Positions 51,873 through 62,586 of a stretch of 64,000 nucleotides of DNA are shown here, piece after piece (within the stretch, counting starts at the first letter, position 1; each line of letters begins with the position of its first letter). Below the pieces are notes generated by a model, which saw only the letters and a program-made list of their open reading frames with translations, did no database searches and was not told the origin of the DNA. The translations under genes were made by a program, and so were the position numbers. This stretch comes from Galeopsis tetrahit (lineage: Eukaryota; Streptophyta; Magnoliopsida; Lamiales; Lamiaceae). The stretch is taken from contig OY776122.1 in assembly GCA_963675135.1 (NCBI GenBank), positions 80,486,472-80,550,471 of the forward strand, read 5' to 3'.

Positions 51873-54800
51873 ATGAAATACCATCTAATGCAGGGTAGAC
51901 TCGATCTATACAAGAAGGGTGGCTCAATAGGAGAAACTTGGTACATAGACATTGGTTGTTCGCACCACATGACTGGTACTAAGACACTTCTATCAAGCTA
52001 CCATGAGCAAGAAGGACCAAAAGTGATATTTGGTGATAGCTCCACTGCTGTTACCAAAGGATTCGGTTACATTCGGAATGGAGACATAGAGATCCAAGAT
52101 GTCTCATATGTTGAAGGCTTGAAATACAATTTACTTTCTGTTTCACAATTCTGTGATCGTGGATACAAGGTGCAGTTCAAGAGTCGCAAATGTGAAATCA
52201 TTGACAAGAGGACACACACAGTCTTACTGGTCGGCATAAGACAAGGAAGTGTGTACATAGTGAACTGGAACAGTTGTCCGAGGGACACCTGCCTACTTAC
52301 TAAGAATCCTAAAGAACTTGGCTGGCTCTGGCATAGACGCCTCTGTCATCTAAACTTTAAGGTTCTTAATAAGATAGCCAGAGACTACCTTGTGGAAGGT
52401 ATTCCCAATGAAGTCTACTACAAGTCACATGTATGCACGTCCTGTCAGAAAGGTAAACAGGTAAAAGGTTCCTTTAAATCTATTCCATCCCTCTCAACAA
52501 GTAGAGTTCTCGAACTCCTACATATGGACCTACATGGCCCAATAACTCCTCCAACTTTGAACGGTAGACGGTACACACTTGTTGTGGTAGACGACTATTC
52601 TAAGTTCACTTGGGTAGTCTTCTTACACAAGAAGAGTGATACATAAACACTCCTACCCGATCTGTTGAAGAAGATACAAGTTGAGAAGAATCAGTCCATT
52701 GTCAAGATCCGTAGTGACAAGGGTACTGAATTCATTAATTGCTATATTAAAGAATTTTGTTCTAAGCGTGGCATCCAGCACCTTACTAGTGCAGCAAGGA
52801 CACCACAACAAAATGGAGTAGCAGAACGAAGGAACAGAACTCTTAAGGAGGCCTGCAGGACCATGCTGACAGAGTATAATACTCCTCAGAAGTTTTGGGC
52901 AGAAGCTATCAATACTGCATGCCATTCCCAAAACAGAAGTGCTATCAATAAAGCACTAGGTAAGACGCCCTATGAGGTATGGAAAGGTAGAAAACCCAGA
53001 GTTTCATATTTCCATATATTTGACTGTAAGTGTTTTATCCATAACAATGGGAAAAGCAAGTTGAATGCATTCGATGCTAAAGCAGACGAGGGGATATTCT
53101 TAGGATACTCCTCAACTAGCAAAGCATTCAGAGTATTCAACTACTCTACCCTATGTGTGGAAGAAACACCACATGTGGTTTTCGATGAATCTCAATAGGA
53201 CTCGTCTGCCAACAAGATCAGTGAGAAAGTTACTGAGCTAACTATCGAATCTGACAAAGATTCAGAGGTATATGAATCCGTTCAAGCATACAATCCATTC
53301 ATGAAAGCTCTCGAATCTGATGACAAGGAGAAGGTAAGTGCTCAAGGTAAGTCTACTAGACCAGTAGACATGCCTGCTCTAGTTGACTCATCTACTCCAG
53401 GTAAATCTGTTGATGATACAAATGATGTTGACATGCATGATGCTGTACATGATATAGATGATAGTGCTACTGTTAAGAATAGAAATACATGGAAATCTGC
53501 GCATAATACTGAAAATATCATTGGTGACTCTACTGTTGGTGTGAAGACTAGACGACAACTCTTTGAGTCTCAAGAACAACCTAGTCCATCTCTGTTTTGC
53601 TGGTGTTGTTTCCTCTCATCTATCGAGCCTAAGACCATTAATGAGGCATTGGCTGATAGTAATTGGATCATTGCTATGCAAGACGAGTTGAATCAGTTTG
53701 TTCGAAACGACGTCTGGGAACTTGTCGATAGACCAAAACATCATAATGTAGTTGGCACTCGATGGATTTTCAAGAATAAGAAAGATGAGAATGATTTAGT
53801 CGTTAGAAATAAGGCTAGACTAGTCGCCCAAGGCTATTCACAAGCTGAAGGCATAGACTATGATGAAACCTATGCTCCTGTTGCTAGACTAGAAGCCATT
53901 CGATTGTTCCTTGCATATGCTGCTCACATGAAATTTACTGTATATCAAATGGATGTTAAAAGTGCATTTCTTAACGGTATTCTTGCGGAAGAAGTGTATG
54001 TTGAACAACCCCCAGGTTTCGAAGTCAAAGGAGACCAGGTGTACAGATTAAAGAAAGCCTTATATGGACTAAAACAAGCTCCAAGAGCCTGGTACGATAC
54101 TCTTTCTCAATTTCTGTTAGAAAATGGTTTTACTAAGGGCAAGGTAGATAGAACCTTGTTCAGAAGACAAGAAGGAAAAGACATTTTACTCGTCCAAATT
54201 TACGTAGATGACATCATTTTTGGGTCACCTAACAAAAAGTTGAGTGAAAGTTTCTCAACACTCATGCAAAGTAAATTTGAGATGTCTATGATGGGTGAAA
54301 TGAATTACTTTCTTGGACTTTAAGTAAAACAGACCCCAGAAGGGATTTTCATAAATCAAGCAAAGTATACTCGTAATCTACTAGACAAGTATGGTATTAA
54401 GACATGTAAATCTTCTGGAGTACCTATGCAACCTACCTACAGGATGGATCCAGACGAGAATGGTAAGTGTGCTGATCAAACTCATTACCGTGGTCTTATT
54501 GGTTCATTACTGTACTTGACTGCTAGTAGACCTGATATTGCATTTTCTATTGGTGTATGTGCTCGATTTCAAGCTAATCCAAAAGAGAGTCATATGGAAA
54601 CCACTAAAAGGATATTGAAATATTTGAAAGGGACCATCAATCGTGGTATATGGTATCCTTCAAATGATGATTTATCTCTAAGTGGCTACTCTGATTCTGA
54701 TTTTGGTGGTTGTAGAATAGATAGGAAATCTACATCTGGTTCTTGTCAATTCTTAGGCACAAAACTCATTTCATGGTTTTCGAAAAAGCAAACAAGTGTT

Positions 54801-55157
54801 GCTACCTCTACTACTGAAGCCGAGTACATGGCTGCTGGTAGTTGTTGTAGTCAATTATTATGGCTTATTCAACAACTTAGAGATTATAATATTTGTGAAT
54901 CAAATGTTCCTATTTTCTGTGATAGTAATAGTGCTATTGCCATTACACAAAATCCTGTTCTGCACACACGTTGTAAGCATGTTGATGTGAAACATCATTT
55001 TATACGTGATCATGTAGAAAAGAAGGATATTCGCATGGAAAAGATTCATACTGATTTTCAAAGAGCTGATATTTTCACAAAACCATTAGCTGAAGCTCGT
55101 TTTCGTGAATTATGCATTAGTCTAGGACTAATTGATCTTGACCCTACTAGTATGTAG
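51873..55157 (+). pseudogene. Element C pol with three nonsense codons and altered protease
   Basis: One frame from 51873 to 55157 interrupted by TAA 52644-52646, TAG 53196-53198 and TAA 54321-54323. In element A the same codons are CAA, CAG and CAA, so each is a C-to-T change. The protease motif reads YIDIGCSHHMTG (ATT at 51951-51953) where A has DSG, which should weaken or abolish activity. The integrase core (LLHMDLHGP, RSDKGTEFIN, NGVAERRNRTLKEA), RT (QMDVKSAFLNG, YVDD near 54203) and RNase H (GYSDSDFGGCRIDRKSTSG, TTEAEYMAA) are otherwise well kept. Confidence 0.93.
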
Positions 55158-56045
55158 CAATGTACTAACCAGACAGGTACATTTCTAAGAAGAAAGGAGA
55201 AATAGACAAGTTACCACAAAAGAGCAGAGCACTCGTCTACTCACTCAACAGACAGGTATACAAGGTCAGACAAGTTGACCAAACAACCCGATGAGGAAGC
55301 TGGTAAAGCTGAGGGTAATACTAAGGGAATAAACATTTAAGGAGGAATCTTTGATTTCTTAAAGAACCTTATGTTGACTCTTAAGTTTGTTAATAGTCAT
55401 CTTGTTTGATCCTTGACCATTAAGCTAAATTGATATTCGTCTTATTTATTCTACTCGATTATCTGTCGCACAAGATAAGACATGTACAAATAATCGTTTG
55501 ATGTTCAAAGTAGACAAGCACAGTCGAAGGGGGAACTCGTCTTGTGCACGTCAGTCTACTCGTCTGTTCTGGATAGACTCGAACATACAAGATAAGTGGT
55601 TTCATGATCTAAATACTCTAAGTGTTTTTACAAAATAAATTAAGGATATAAATGTAATTTGTAAATGAAAATTTTGAAAAACCTAGAATTGGATTTATAC
55701 ACTCCATTTAATGAGGTGTATATAACCAGTTCGCGCCAAAACTCTACTATGCTAGGTCAGATGAGTACACTCCTCTATCCTACCAATAGAAGAGGCGGAT
55801 TCTAAAATTTTACGATATTAAATTACGTAATATCCTCGATTCCGTAAAACTGAATTTCAAAAGACTTTCATATCTGTCCATTGGATCAAAACTTTTAATC
55901 TCAACCATTGATTTCAACAATCAAGGTTTAACAAAACCCATACTACTCGTTCATAACTGCTCACAAGTTCTTATCTCTTGATTCTCATAACTTCTCAAGC
56001 ACTCAAGCTTCTTCGAAATCTCTTGATTTTCATAACCGATCTACT
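55158..56045 (+). other. Element C pol-ORF3 spacer
   Basis: Rich in AGACAAGT and TCGTCT words, with a TCGAAGGGGGAACTCG purine tract (about 55524-55539) that matches the one in element A and a TTTAAGGAGGAATC variant near 55336. No gene seen. Confidence 0.6.
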
Positions 56046-57306
56046 ATGTCGATTGTTTCGATATTTGATGCTCGTACTAACATGCAAGCAAGGTTCGATC
56101 TAAGAAAGTACATCACCGAAGGAAGAGTGCATGTGGAGGGATCAGTGTTTTTCAAAGGAAATCACACTTAAGACAACAAAGAAATTCTGATAAAATGCTT
56201 CATATGCGGTTTAAGACCTTTCTTGGAGGCTTTTCCTGAAGTTGTGCTGGAGGAAGAAGTGTTAGAATTCTATGCTACTGCAACTCGACAAGGCGACTCG
56301 ATTGAAGCCTTTGTTGGAAGAAGGCGAGTGGAAATCACTCGTGAATTTTTGACTGAATCATTGAATTTACCGTCCGGATCGATAGATATCGAAAGATATG
56401 CTGAAGGCAGAGAGCTGAGATATCTAAGCATTTTCTGTGGAAAGCAGTTGAAGTTGAATCGTAATGGTAAAATTCCTGCTGTCAAGAAGAAGGAATTACT
56501 CGACAAATTCAAGACTCTTCTTGATATCGCATCAAAGATGTTGCTAGGAGTCACTGGGAGTTTTGACTCTGTGACACTTCAGAAAGCAAGGATAATGGCC
56601 GTGATTCATGATGGAATCACTGAAGGAAATTGGTCTAAATTCTTCTTGGATAGGTTGATGTATTACAAGAAGTATGTTCAAGTCGACACCTGTTCAGTCA
56701 ACTGGGTTGTGTCTGCGAATGTAAGCTTCAGAAACAAGCTAAGTGTCATCCTACCCCTCTTGTTGCCCAACAAGACTAGTTGGAGTAAGGGCAAGCCATT
56801 TCATCCTCTCAAGCATTATCTGAAGAAGGAGGCGCTAGCAAAGCAAGCTGCTAGAAGAGCTGCTGCTCCCAGACAAGTCCAGATCAATCCTGATGATGCC
56901 ATGATTGAAGCCGCCTCGTCTAGTTCTGAGGAAGACGAGTCGGAGAGCAGAAATTCTGAGGGAGCTGAGGCCGGAACTAGTGGTAGACTAGTTCAGTATG
57001 TGGAAGAGGAGGCAATGATTGAGGCTGCAGAAGATTCTGAGGAAACCCACTCAGACAAGGAGCCTGAGACGGAAGAGGAAGAGTTGCAAGTGTATCGACT
57101 GGTGAGAGTCGAGTCGAGTCCTTCACCAGACAAGTCGATTGAAGAAAAGGTTGGTACTTCTTCTAGAGCTTTGTCAATTCCTATCTCTCTCCCCGTCAAA
57201 ACCAAGGCCAGATCACTTCGATCTCGTGCCAGAGCTATTCCCAAAACCTCGTCAGTGTTGGCAGTGCAACCACTTCGAGCCAACATAACCCCACACACTA
57301 CTATAT

Positions 57307-57537
57307 TTGATACAGTTGATACTTCTACAACCGTCGAACCAAACCAAGCCACATCAAAGCCCCAAGAAACCACCATCCATATTCCCTCTACCACAACAGA
57401 AAATGTTGAACCCCCCAACCCATCTACTTCAGACAAGATACCAGTTGCCACTGCGACAACTGAGACAAGGACCCCACCTGCTCAGACCCCGTCTGATGTT
57501 AGATTTGATTCCCTCGTCTATTATCCGATGTGCTTAA
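57307..57537 (+). CDS. Hypothetical 76-codon alternative-frame ORF inside ORF3 (element C)
   Basis: The +1 frame relative to ORF3, counterpart of 12149-12379 in element A with the same length. Shared strings include HQSPKKPPSIF and RQLRQGPHLLRPRLMLDLIP. Element B has no obvious equivalent. Confidence 0.25.
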   Translation: MIQLILLQPSNQTKPHQSPKKPPSIFPLPQQKMLNPPTHLLQTRYQLPLRQLRQGPHLLRPRLMLDLIPSSIIRCA

Positions 57538-58673
57538 GGGAGAAGAGATTACGTTTGAAGATGTCACACAATCTAAGGAAGATGCTACCATCAGTAGAGA
57601 TCGACACATCTTCAGAAGCATATGAGAAACTTCTAAGGATATGTACATGGTATGCATTGAAGACATCCCCGACAGAAGACCTGTTTGAAGTAATTCAAGG
57701 AATGGGTGGAATCTCCAATTTTCAAGATTGGGAGATGGAACAGAAGGAGAATAGTGGAGTCAGGGACCACTCGGATTTGTTCCCACCTCATGCGTTGACA
57801 GCATTGGTGAAGAAAATGCTGGACATATCTGATGATATTTTGTCTTCAGAGGTCAGGTTTGATGTTGGTGTTCAAACTGATCTTGTGGAAGAAGAGTTGA
57901 CAGTCAAGTTAGTTGATGTTGCCAGTCAGACTGATCTGCTTGAGGAAGCTGCTGTAAGTGTTGAAGAAGAAGACAACAACTTGATTGATCTTGGTGAAGA
58001 AGATGATGAGTTTGTTGAAGCCATTGTGTTTAATGAAGATGAGTTAACTGAGACTCACTCTACTACTCATGTTTTTCCAGAAGGCCTTATAGATGAGTTG
58101 AAAACAGACTTAAAGGAAGTAGTGAAGTCGTCTATTGAGGTGTTTTTGGAATCAAAGTTGAAAACAGTTCTTATTGAACAAAATCAGTCACTAGTTGACA
58201 GCTCCAGAGAATTGATAGTTGGAGAAGTGAATAAAATGGATTCTACGTTTCGACAAGAAATGTATACGCAAATTGAAGATTTCTTGAAGAGACAAGTTGA
58301 CTACTTGGAGAACAGGTCTGTTAATTTTGCTCGAACATTGGCTGAAGAAGCAAGTAAAATGGAAAGGCTATACAGAGTTAAAATTGAGATAGCTGATGAG
58401 CAAAGGCGAGAGGCACAAGATCAGTTGGTGCGTTCTAAAGCTATTCTCACTGAGCTAACAAAACAGAACACTCTCTTGCGTCAGACAGCTGTTCATTTCA
58501 AAGACGAGTTGGCCATTAACTCAAAGAAATTGGAAGCCACTGCCGATCGACTAGACAAGATGAGTCGTGTTGAGGCAAATCAAAGGCAAATTGAACTGGC
58601 TGCTGAAGCAATGAAGGAAGCAATGAAAGAAGAAATGACTCGGTTTACTAGTCTATTCACTCTTAAGGCAAGT

Positions 58674-58694
58674 GATGAAGCCAAAAAGGGGGAA
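58674..58694 (+). promoter_or_regulatory. Candidate internal (central) polypurine tract in element C ORF3
   Basis: GATGAAGCC followed by AAAAAGGGGGAA. The core CAAAAAGGGGGAA (58682-58694) is identical to the 3' PPT core (59660-59672), about 1 kb upstream of the 3' LTR. Confidence 0.5.
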
Positions 58695-59659
58695 GAGACA
58701 AGTAGAGTTATTATTGCCGCTGAAAAGTCAAGTGCAGAAACTGAAGTTAAGGCTGCTGCTTCTGCGATAGAAGAGTTAAGATATCCCAAGAGAGGAAGGC
58801 TAGTCAAGAAGGCAGATCTTGAACAAGCTAAGGATGAAGAACAGAAGAGACTGCTGAAAGGCAAAAGTGTTGCGTCTGTGGAAGTTGAGACTCAGACCAG
58901 ACAAGTCAAGAGAAAACTCATGATTGAAGGAAAGCAAGAAGAAGAAACTGAAGTCATGAAGAAGCAGAAGATAGATGATGATGATGAATCTAAGTATGCT
59001 TGCAAGAAGAAGCTGGGTAAGCATATTAGAAGACTGCTGAAGCTGAAAGCAAATCCAGATCTAGTAGAAGATGCATTCATTGACAACATCATTGATGATG
59101 AACATCGTAAAGATTGGTTCAAAGTCAAGGTGCAATGGGAGTTAGATCACTGGATTATTCGTAAATATGGAGAAGTTGATAGTTCTGAGGAACTTTATGT
59201 CATATTTGACAAATTCATGGAAGTTCAAGATAGGAAGCTGTGGAATCTGATCATGAAGATAGCTGCTGCTGTGAATTGTAATATTCTTGTTCCTATCTTT
59301 CCTAAATGGACTACTCCGATGTTAGGCTCAGGAAAGAGGATCGACTTCAACCATATCAAGAAATTTGAAGAAAATCTGCTGGATAAAGAGAAGATTGAGA
59401 CTGAAGATCATATGTCAGTGATTCATAAGAGACTTCTAGGTGCATTCTGTGTTCCAAATCCAGAAGGAGGTACTCTTTCAGATTAGTTTTTTTGTTTGCT
59501 CTGATTCGTAGTTCTTATTTTTTTTGATTTAGTATGTGTAATATCTACTGATCTTGTTTCGAAATGAATGAAAAGATAAGTACTATTTTGATGTTTAAGA
59601 CAAGATAACTACTTAACTAGTCTACTATTGTGAAAAGATTCAAGTAGTTTTGGCTTCAT

Positions 59660-59674
59660 CAAAAAGGGGGAAAT
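59660..59674 (+). promoter_or_regulatory. Element C 3' polypurine tract
   Basis: CAAAAAGGGGGAAAT directly before the 3' LTR, preceded by TTTTGGCTTCATC. Confidence 0.92.
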
Positions 59675-61016
59675 TGTTGGGATATGAATCCTAAAACAAG
59701 TCCTAAATAATGATAAAAGATAAAGATGAAGTTTTGATAAGCCAAAAGTAGACTTGAATATTTTCTAAGTGTTGACTGATCTAGTCTAGTTAAGAGAAGT
59801 CATCTTGAACAGATCAGTAGAGTTCAAAAGACAAGTACTAGTTCACAAGACAAGTACTAGTTTTAAAAGACAAGTATTATTGAAAGATAAGTACGAATTA
59901 TAAGTACTTCATATTTGTGTATATTAACTGATTAGTTTGTTATTGAGCTATGATTTAATTGTTGTATAGAAGCTCATGATTGTTTTATGTAAAGATATAT
60001 TGATGTATAGTTTTCTAAGATGACTAAGCTTTGTAACAAGAGCTTAATGTAATGTAATAGTCTTGTTAGGATTAGATGATAGGACTAGATTAGTTCTATA
60101 TTGTAATCTAAAGAAGTCTACTGCACAAGACAAGTAGAAGAAGAAGTCTACTACTACTAGACAAGACAGGTGCAACTCAACAAGACAAGACAAGGCAAGA
60201 AGACTGAAGTTAGTTACAGAAACGCGTATTGAAGATAAAGATTGAAGGAGTTAGTTAAGAAATAACTAATTAACTGAAGAAACGCGTGAAAGGATAAGAA
60301 GAATCAGTTACAAGTTAGTTTTCAAGAAAAGTTGGTTACACAACTTAAAGTTCTTGGAATTAGAGTTCTATAAATACCGCAAGGTATTAAACGATTAGAG
60401 ACTACTGATACGACTACATACAAAAGCGTTATTGAAGATTCAAAGAAGAAATTACTCTCAGAGATTGAAGTTCAGAAAGTGAAGCTACACAAGACAAGTG
60501 AAGATTGAAGAAGGCTACTACTGAACGAAGAGAAGTTTTATTTTTGATTACTGTTTCAAGTTGCTAGATACTTGTAAATCGCTAGTAAGATCGAAGAGGC
60601 ACTTGGTAGTGTTGTCGAGAAGATCTAAGTCTTATTTCTTAGGACTTAAAGCTACAAGAACATATTACTCCATTGGACGAGTTAATAAGAATATCACAAC
60701 TGGGTTTGTGAGAGTGGATGTAGACAAGTTGTCGAACCACTATAAAATCTTGTGTTTGATTTACTTTACTGTTTTGTTTGTTGATTAATTGATTAATTGT
60801 TTAATTGCATAAATACACGACTAAACTAGACTAGTTGAGTATACATAGAACATAGTTCTCGAAATAAGTTGAGTATAAACTAGAATTGGGCTCATTGTTA
60901 TATTCTGATTTCCGCATCGTACTTTGATATTTCGAAAGATTTTTGAAAAGTCTATTCACCCCCCTCTAGACATTTTCACTAGCTTACTCGTTATTAAACT
61001 CAACTTGGGACCAACA
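59675..61016 (+). repeat. Element C 3' LTR (1342 bp)
   Basis: Full-length LTR. TATAAATA at 60369-60376. Begins TGTTGGGATATGAATCC and ends GGGACCAACA. Confidence 0.97.
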
Positions 61017-61020
61017 TAAA

Positions 61021-61265
61021 ACAACTTTTAAAAAATTATAAAATTTCGAAAATAAACAACTTAAGTAATATTAAAATAGATGTTAATGAATTGTAAGTCA
61101 ACCTTCAATATCAACCACAACACCTTACATTTAATAAATATGAAAAGAACTTTAAAAAAAATTATTATAAGATTTGGAAAACAAATAATTTAAATAATAT
61201 TAAAATAACTCTTAATAAATTGTAAGTCAACCTTCAATATCAACCACAACACCTTAAATAAATAA
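61021..61265. repeat. Imperfect ~125-bp tandem duplication flanking element C
   Basis: GTAAGTCAACCTTCAATATC followed by AACCACAACACCTTA occurs at about 61096-61131 and 61226-61261, each preceded by a similar AT-rich segment. The left flank of element C (AATAAATATGAAAA at 47850-47863) matches 61136-61149, so C inserted into this duplicated sequence. Confidence 0.8.
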
Positions 61266-61329
61266 ATATTTTAGTTAATTGCAAATTAAATCATAACCTT
61301 TTCCTTATTTGCGATCTAATCTGAACTTT

Positions 61330-62586
61330 AAGGTAATTACAAATTGATGCGTCGAAAAAGAACGCCCTGAGATATCAGTCGTTCCTCTACGAGCACTGCT
61401 AATCACGAATCAAATCACTCGTTTTATCTTCGGCAGTCTTCAAGCAAATCTCCTTGAGGATCCGAAAATGACCTGCAAAAGTACGCCGGAGGGGGGCTCC
61501 GGCGTAGAAACTCCGACGCTCAAGTCAGAATCGGTTGTAGGCGAAATCGAAGAGGAATTCCCCTGTATCTCTAGGGAAATTCCGGCGAATATCTTTCTGT
61601 TTTTCTCAATTCAGTGTGTATTTCATAAAAAATGTGTCTATTATGTCAAAAACGTAAGTAAAAATATGGAAATAACCTGTTTTTATACCTGGCCCCCCTT
61701 TCCGGAGGGGAAAAGACTCGTTCTCCCTATATCTTTGGCGCATTCCCTAAAGAATCGGTCTCACTTTACCTGGAGACTTGGTTCTTCAACATACCCGTCC
61801 CCTATCTTCGTGGGTTGACCCACTCATTTGACTTGACCAGAAAAGATGGACTATTCGTCCCTTATATGGGCCGGATCCTTCCAGGCCCAAGGGCTATTAA
61901 TCTTTCCAAATATGGGCTAAGAGCCCAATCACCCTGATTTCTCTAATTTCTCTGCTTAAGCCCAGGGGTATATTAACGTTGCATCTTAGGTGTATTGACT
62001 TAATCATAATTATCATAATTTATCCCGTTTCCACGTGGCGACTTCTCAAAGAACGACATATTTATCTGCATCAACCACTCCCCCCTACTCTTATAAAAGG
62101 AATAATTTTTAGGAGAGTAGGAAAACAATAACATTGAGGTAAATATTAAAGATGGATTCCATTCCTTAAGATATCCTTCGAAATATCATTGATTTAATTC
62201 CCTTCGTAATAATTACCTTCAGAAGGCTTCAGGCCTTTTGCACTTCCACACGCCATCTTGCCCTCGAAATACGTAACCACGCGTACACTCAAGGGCCAAC
62301 ATCAAGCCGCCCTTCTTCATTCACGCGCCTTTTGATTGGGGTGCCATTAATTCTCCTCGGTTCTCTCTTTTCTCTCTCCTTTGCCTAATTATTTCAAAAC
62401 CTCTATTTTCCACCAAAAAATCCCCTTTTCCTTGCTCCCGAACTTATCTATTTCTCATCTTCCCTTTCACTTCTGCAATTTTAACTTCTCTACACACGTC
62501 TAGCGGCCATTCCGTCATCACTCCTAAAAATCGACTTTGCTCCAGGTATCTACTCCTTCCTTTCTTTTCTCATTTACAATATCCTT
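61330..62586 (+). other. Upstream region of the right-edge gene; possible transposon leader
   Basis: A change to GC-richer DNA begins near 61345. It holds a strong hairpin (61482-61505) and a CTCCGACGCTCAAGTCAG stretch (about 61512-61530), a sequence I associate with leaders of large plant retroelements. A TATA-like TTATAAAA lies at 62091-62098. No gene is seen before 62587; the frame at 61468-61818 has no motif I recognise. Confidence 0.4.
61482..61505. other. GC-rich perfect hairpin
   Basis: ACGCCGGAG and CTCCGGCGT are complementary around a short G loop. A stable stem in DNA or RNA is expected. Confidence 0.8.

Larger units (their letters stand above)
56046..59486 (+). pseudogene. Element C ORF3, one nonsense codon
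   Basis: 1146 codons from ATG 56046 (MSIVSIFDARTN, matching MSIRSIFDVSTN in A). An in-frame TAA at 56169-56171 (codon 42) breaks it; from 56223 on the frame is fully open for 1087 codons. Domain order as in element A ORF3: N-terminal domain, acidic linker (longer than in A), P/T-rich stretch with YYPMCLREKR, GMGGISNF block, coiled coil, AKKGE site, basic KRK patch, C-terminal domain ending GGTLSD. No membrane helix or signal peptide. Function unknown. Confidence 0.87.
47864..61016 (+). mobile_element. Element C: Ty1/copia SIRE-like retrotransposon, same family as A
   Basis: LTRs at 47864-49139 (1276 bp) and 59675-61016 (1342 bp). The 5' LTR lacks 66 bp that the 3' LTR has; otherwise about six substitutions separate them (about 0.5%). 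Flanking pentamers are GAAAA and TAAAA; the right one is probably a mutated copy, because the related sequence at 61137-61150 reads ATATGAAAAGAAC. Gene order as in A. Gag is intact, but pol has three nonsense codons and a changed protease motif, and ORF3 has one nonsense codon. Confidence 0.95.
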
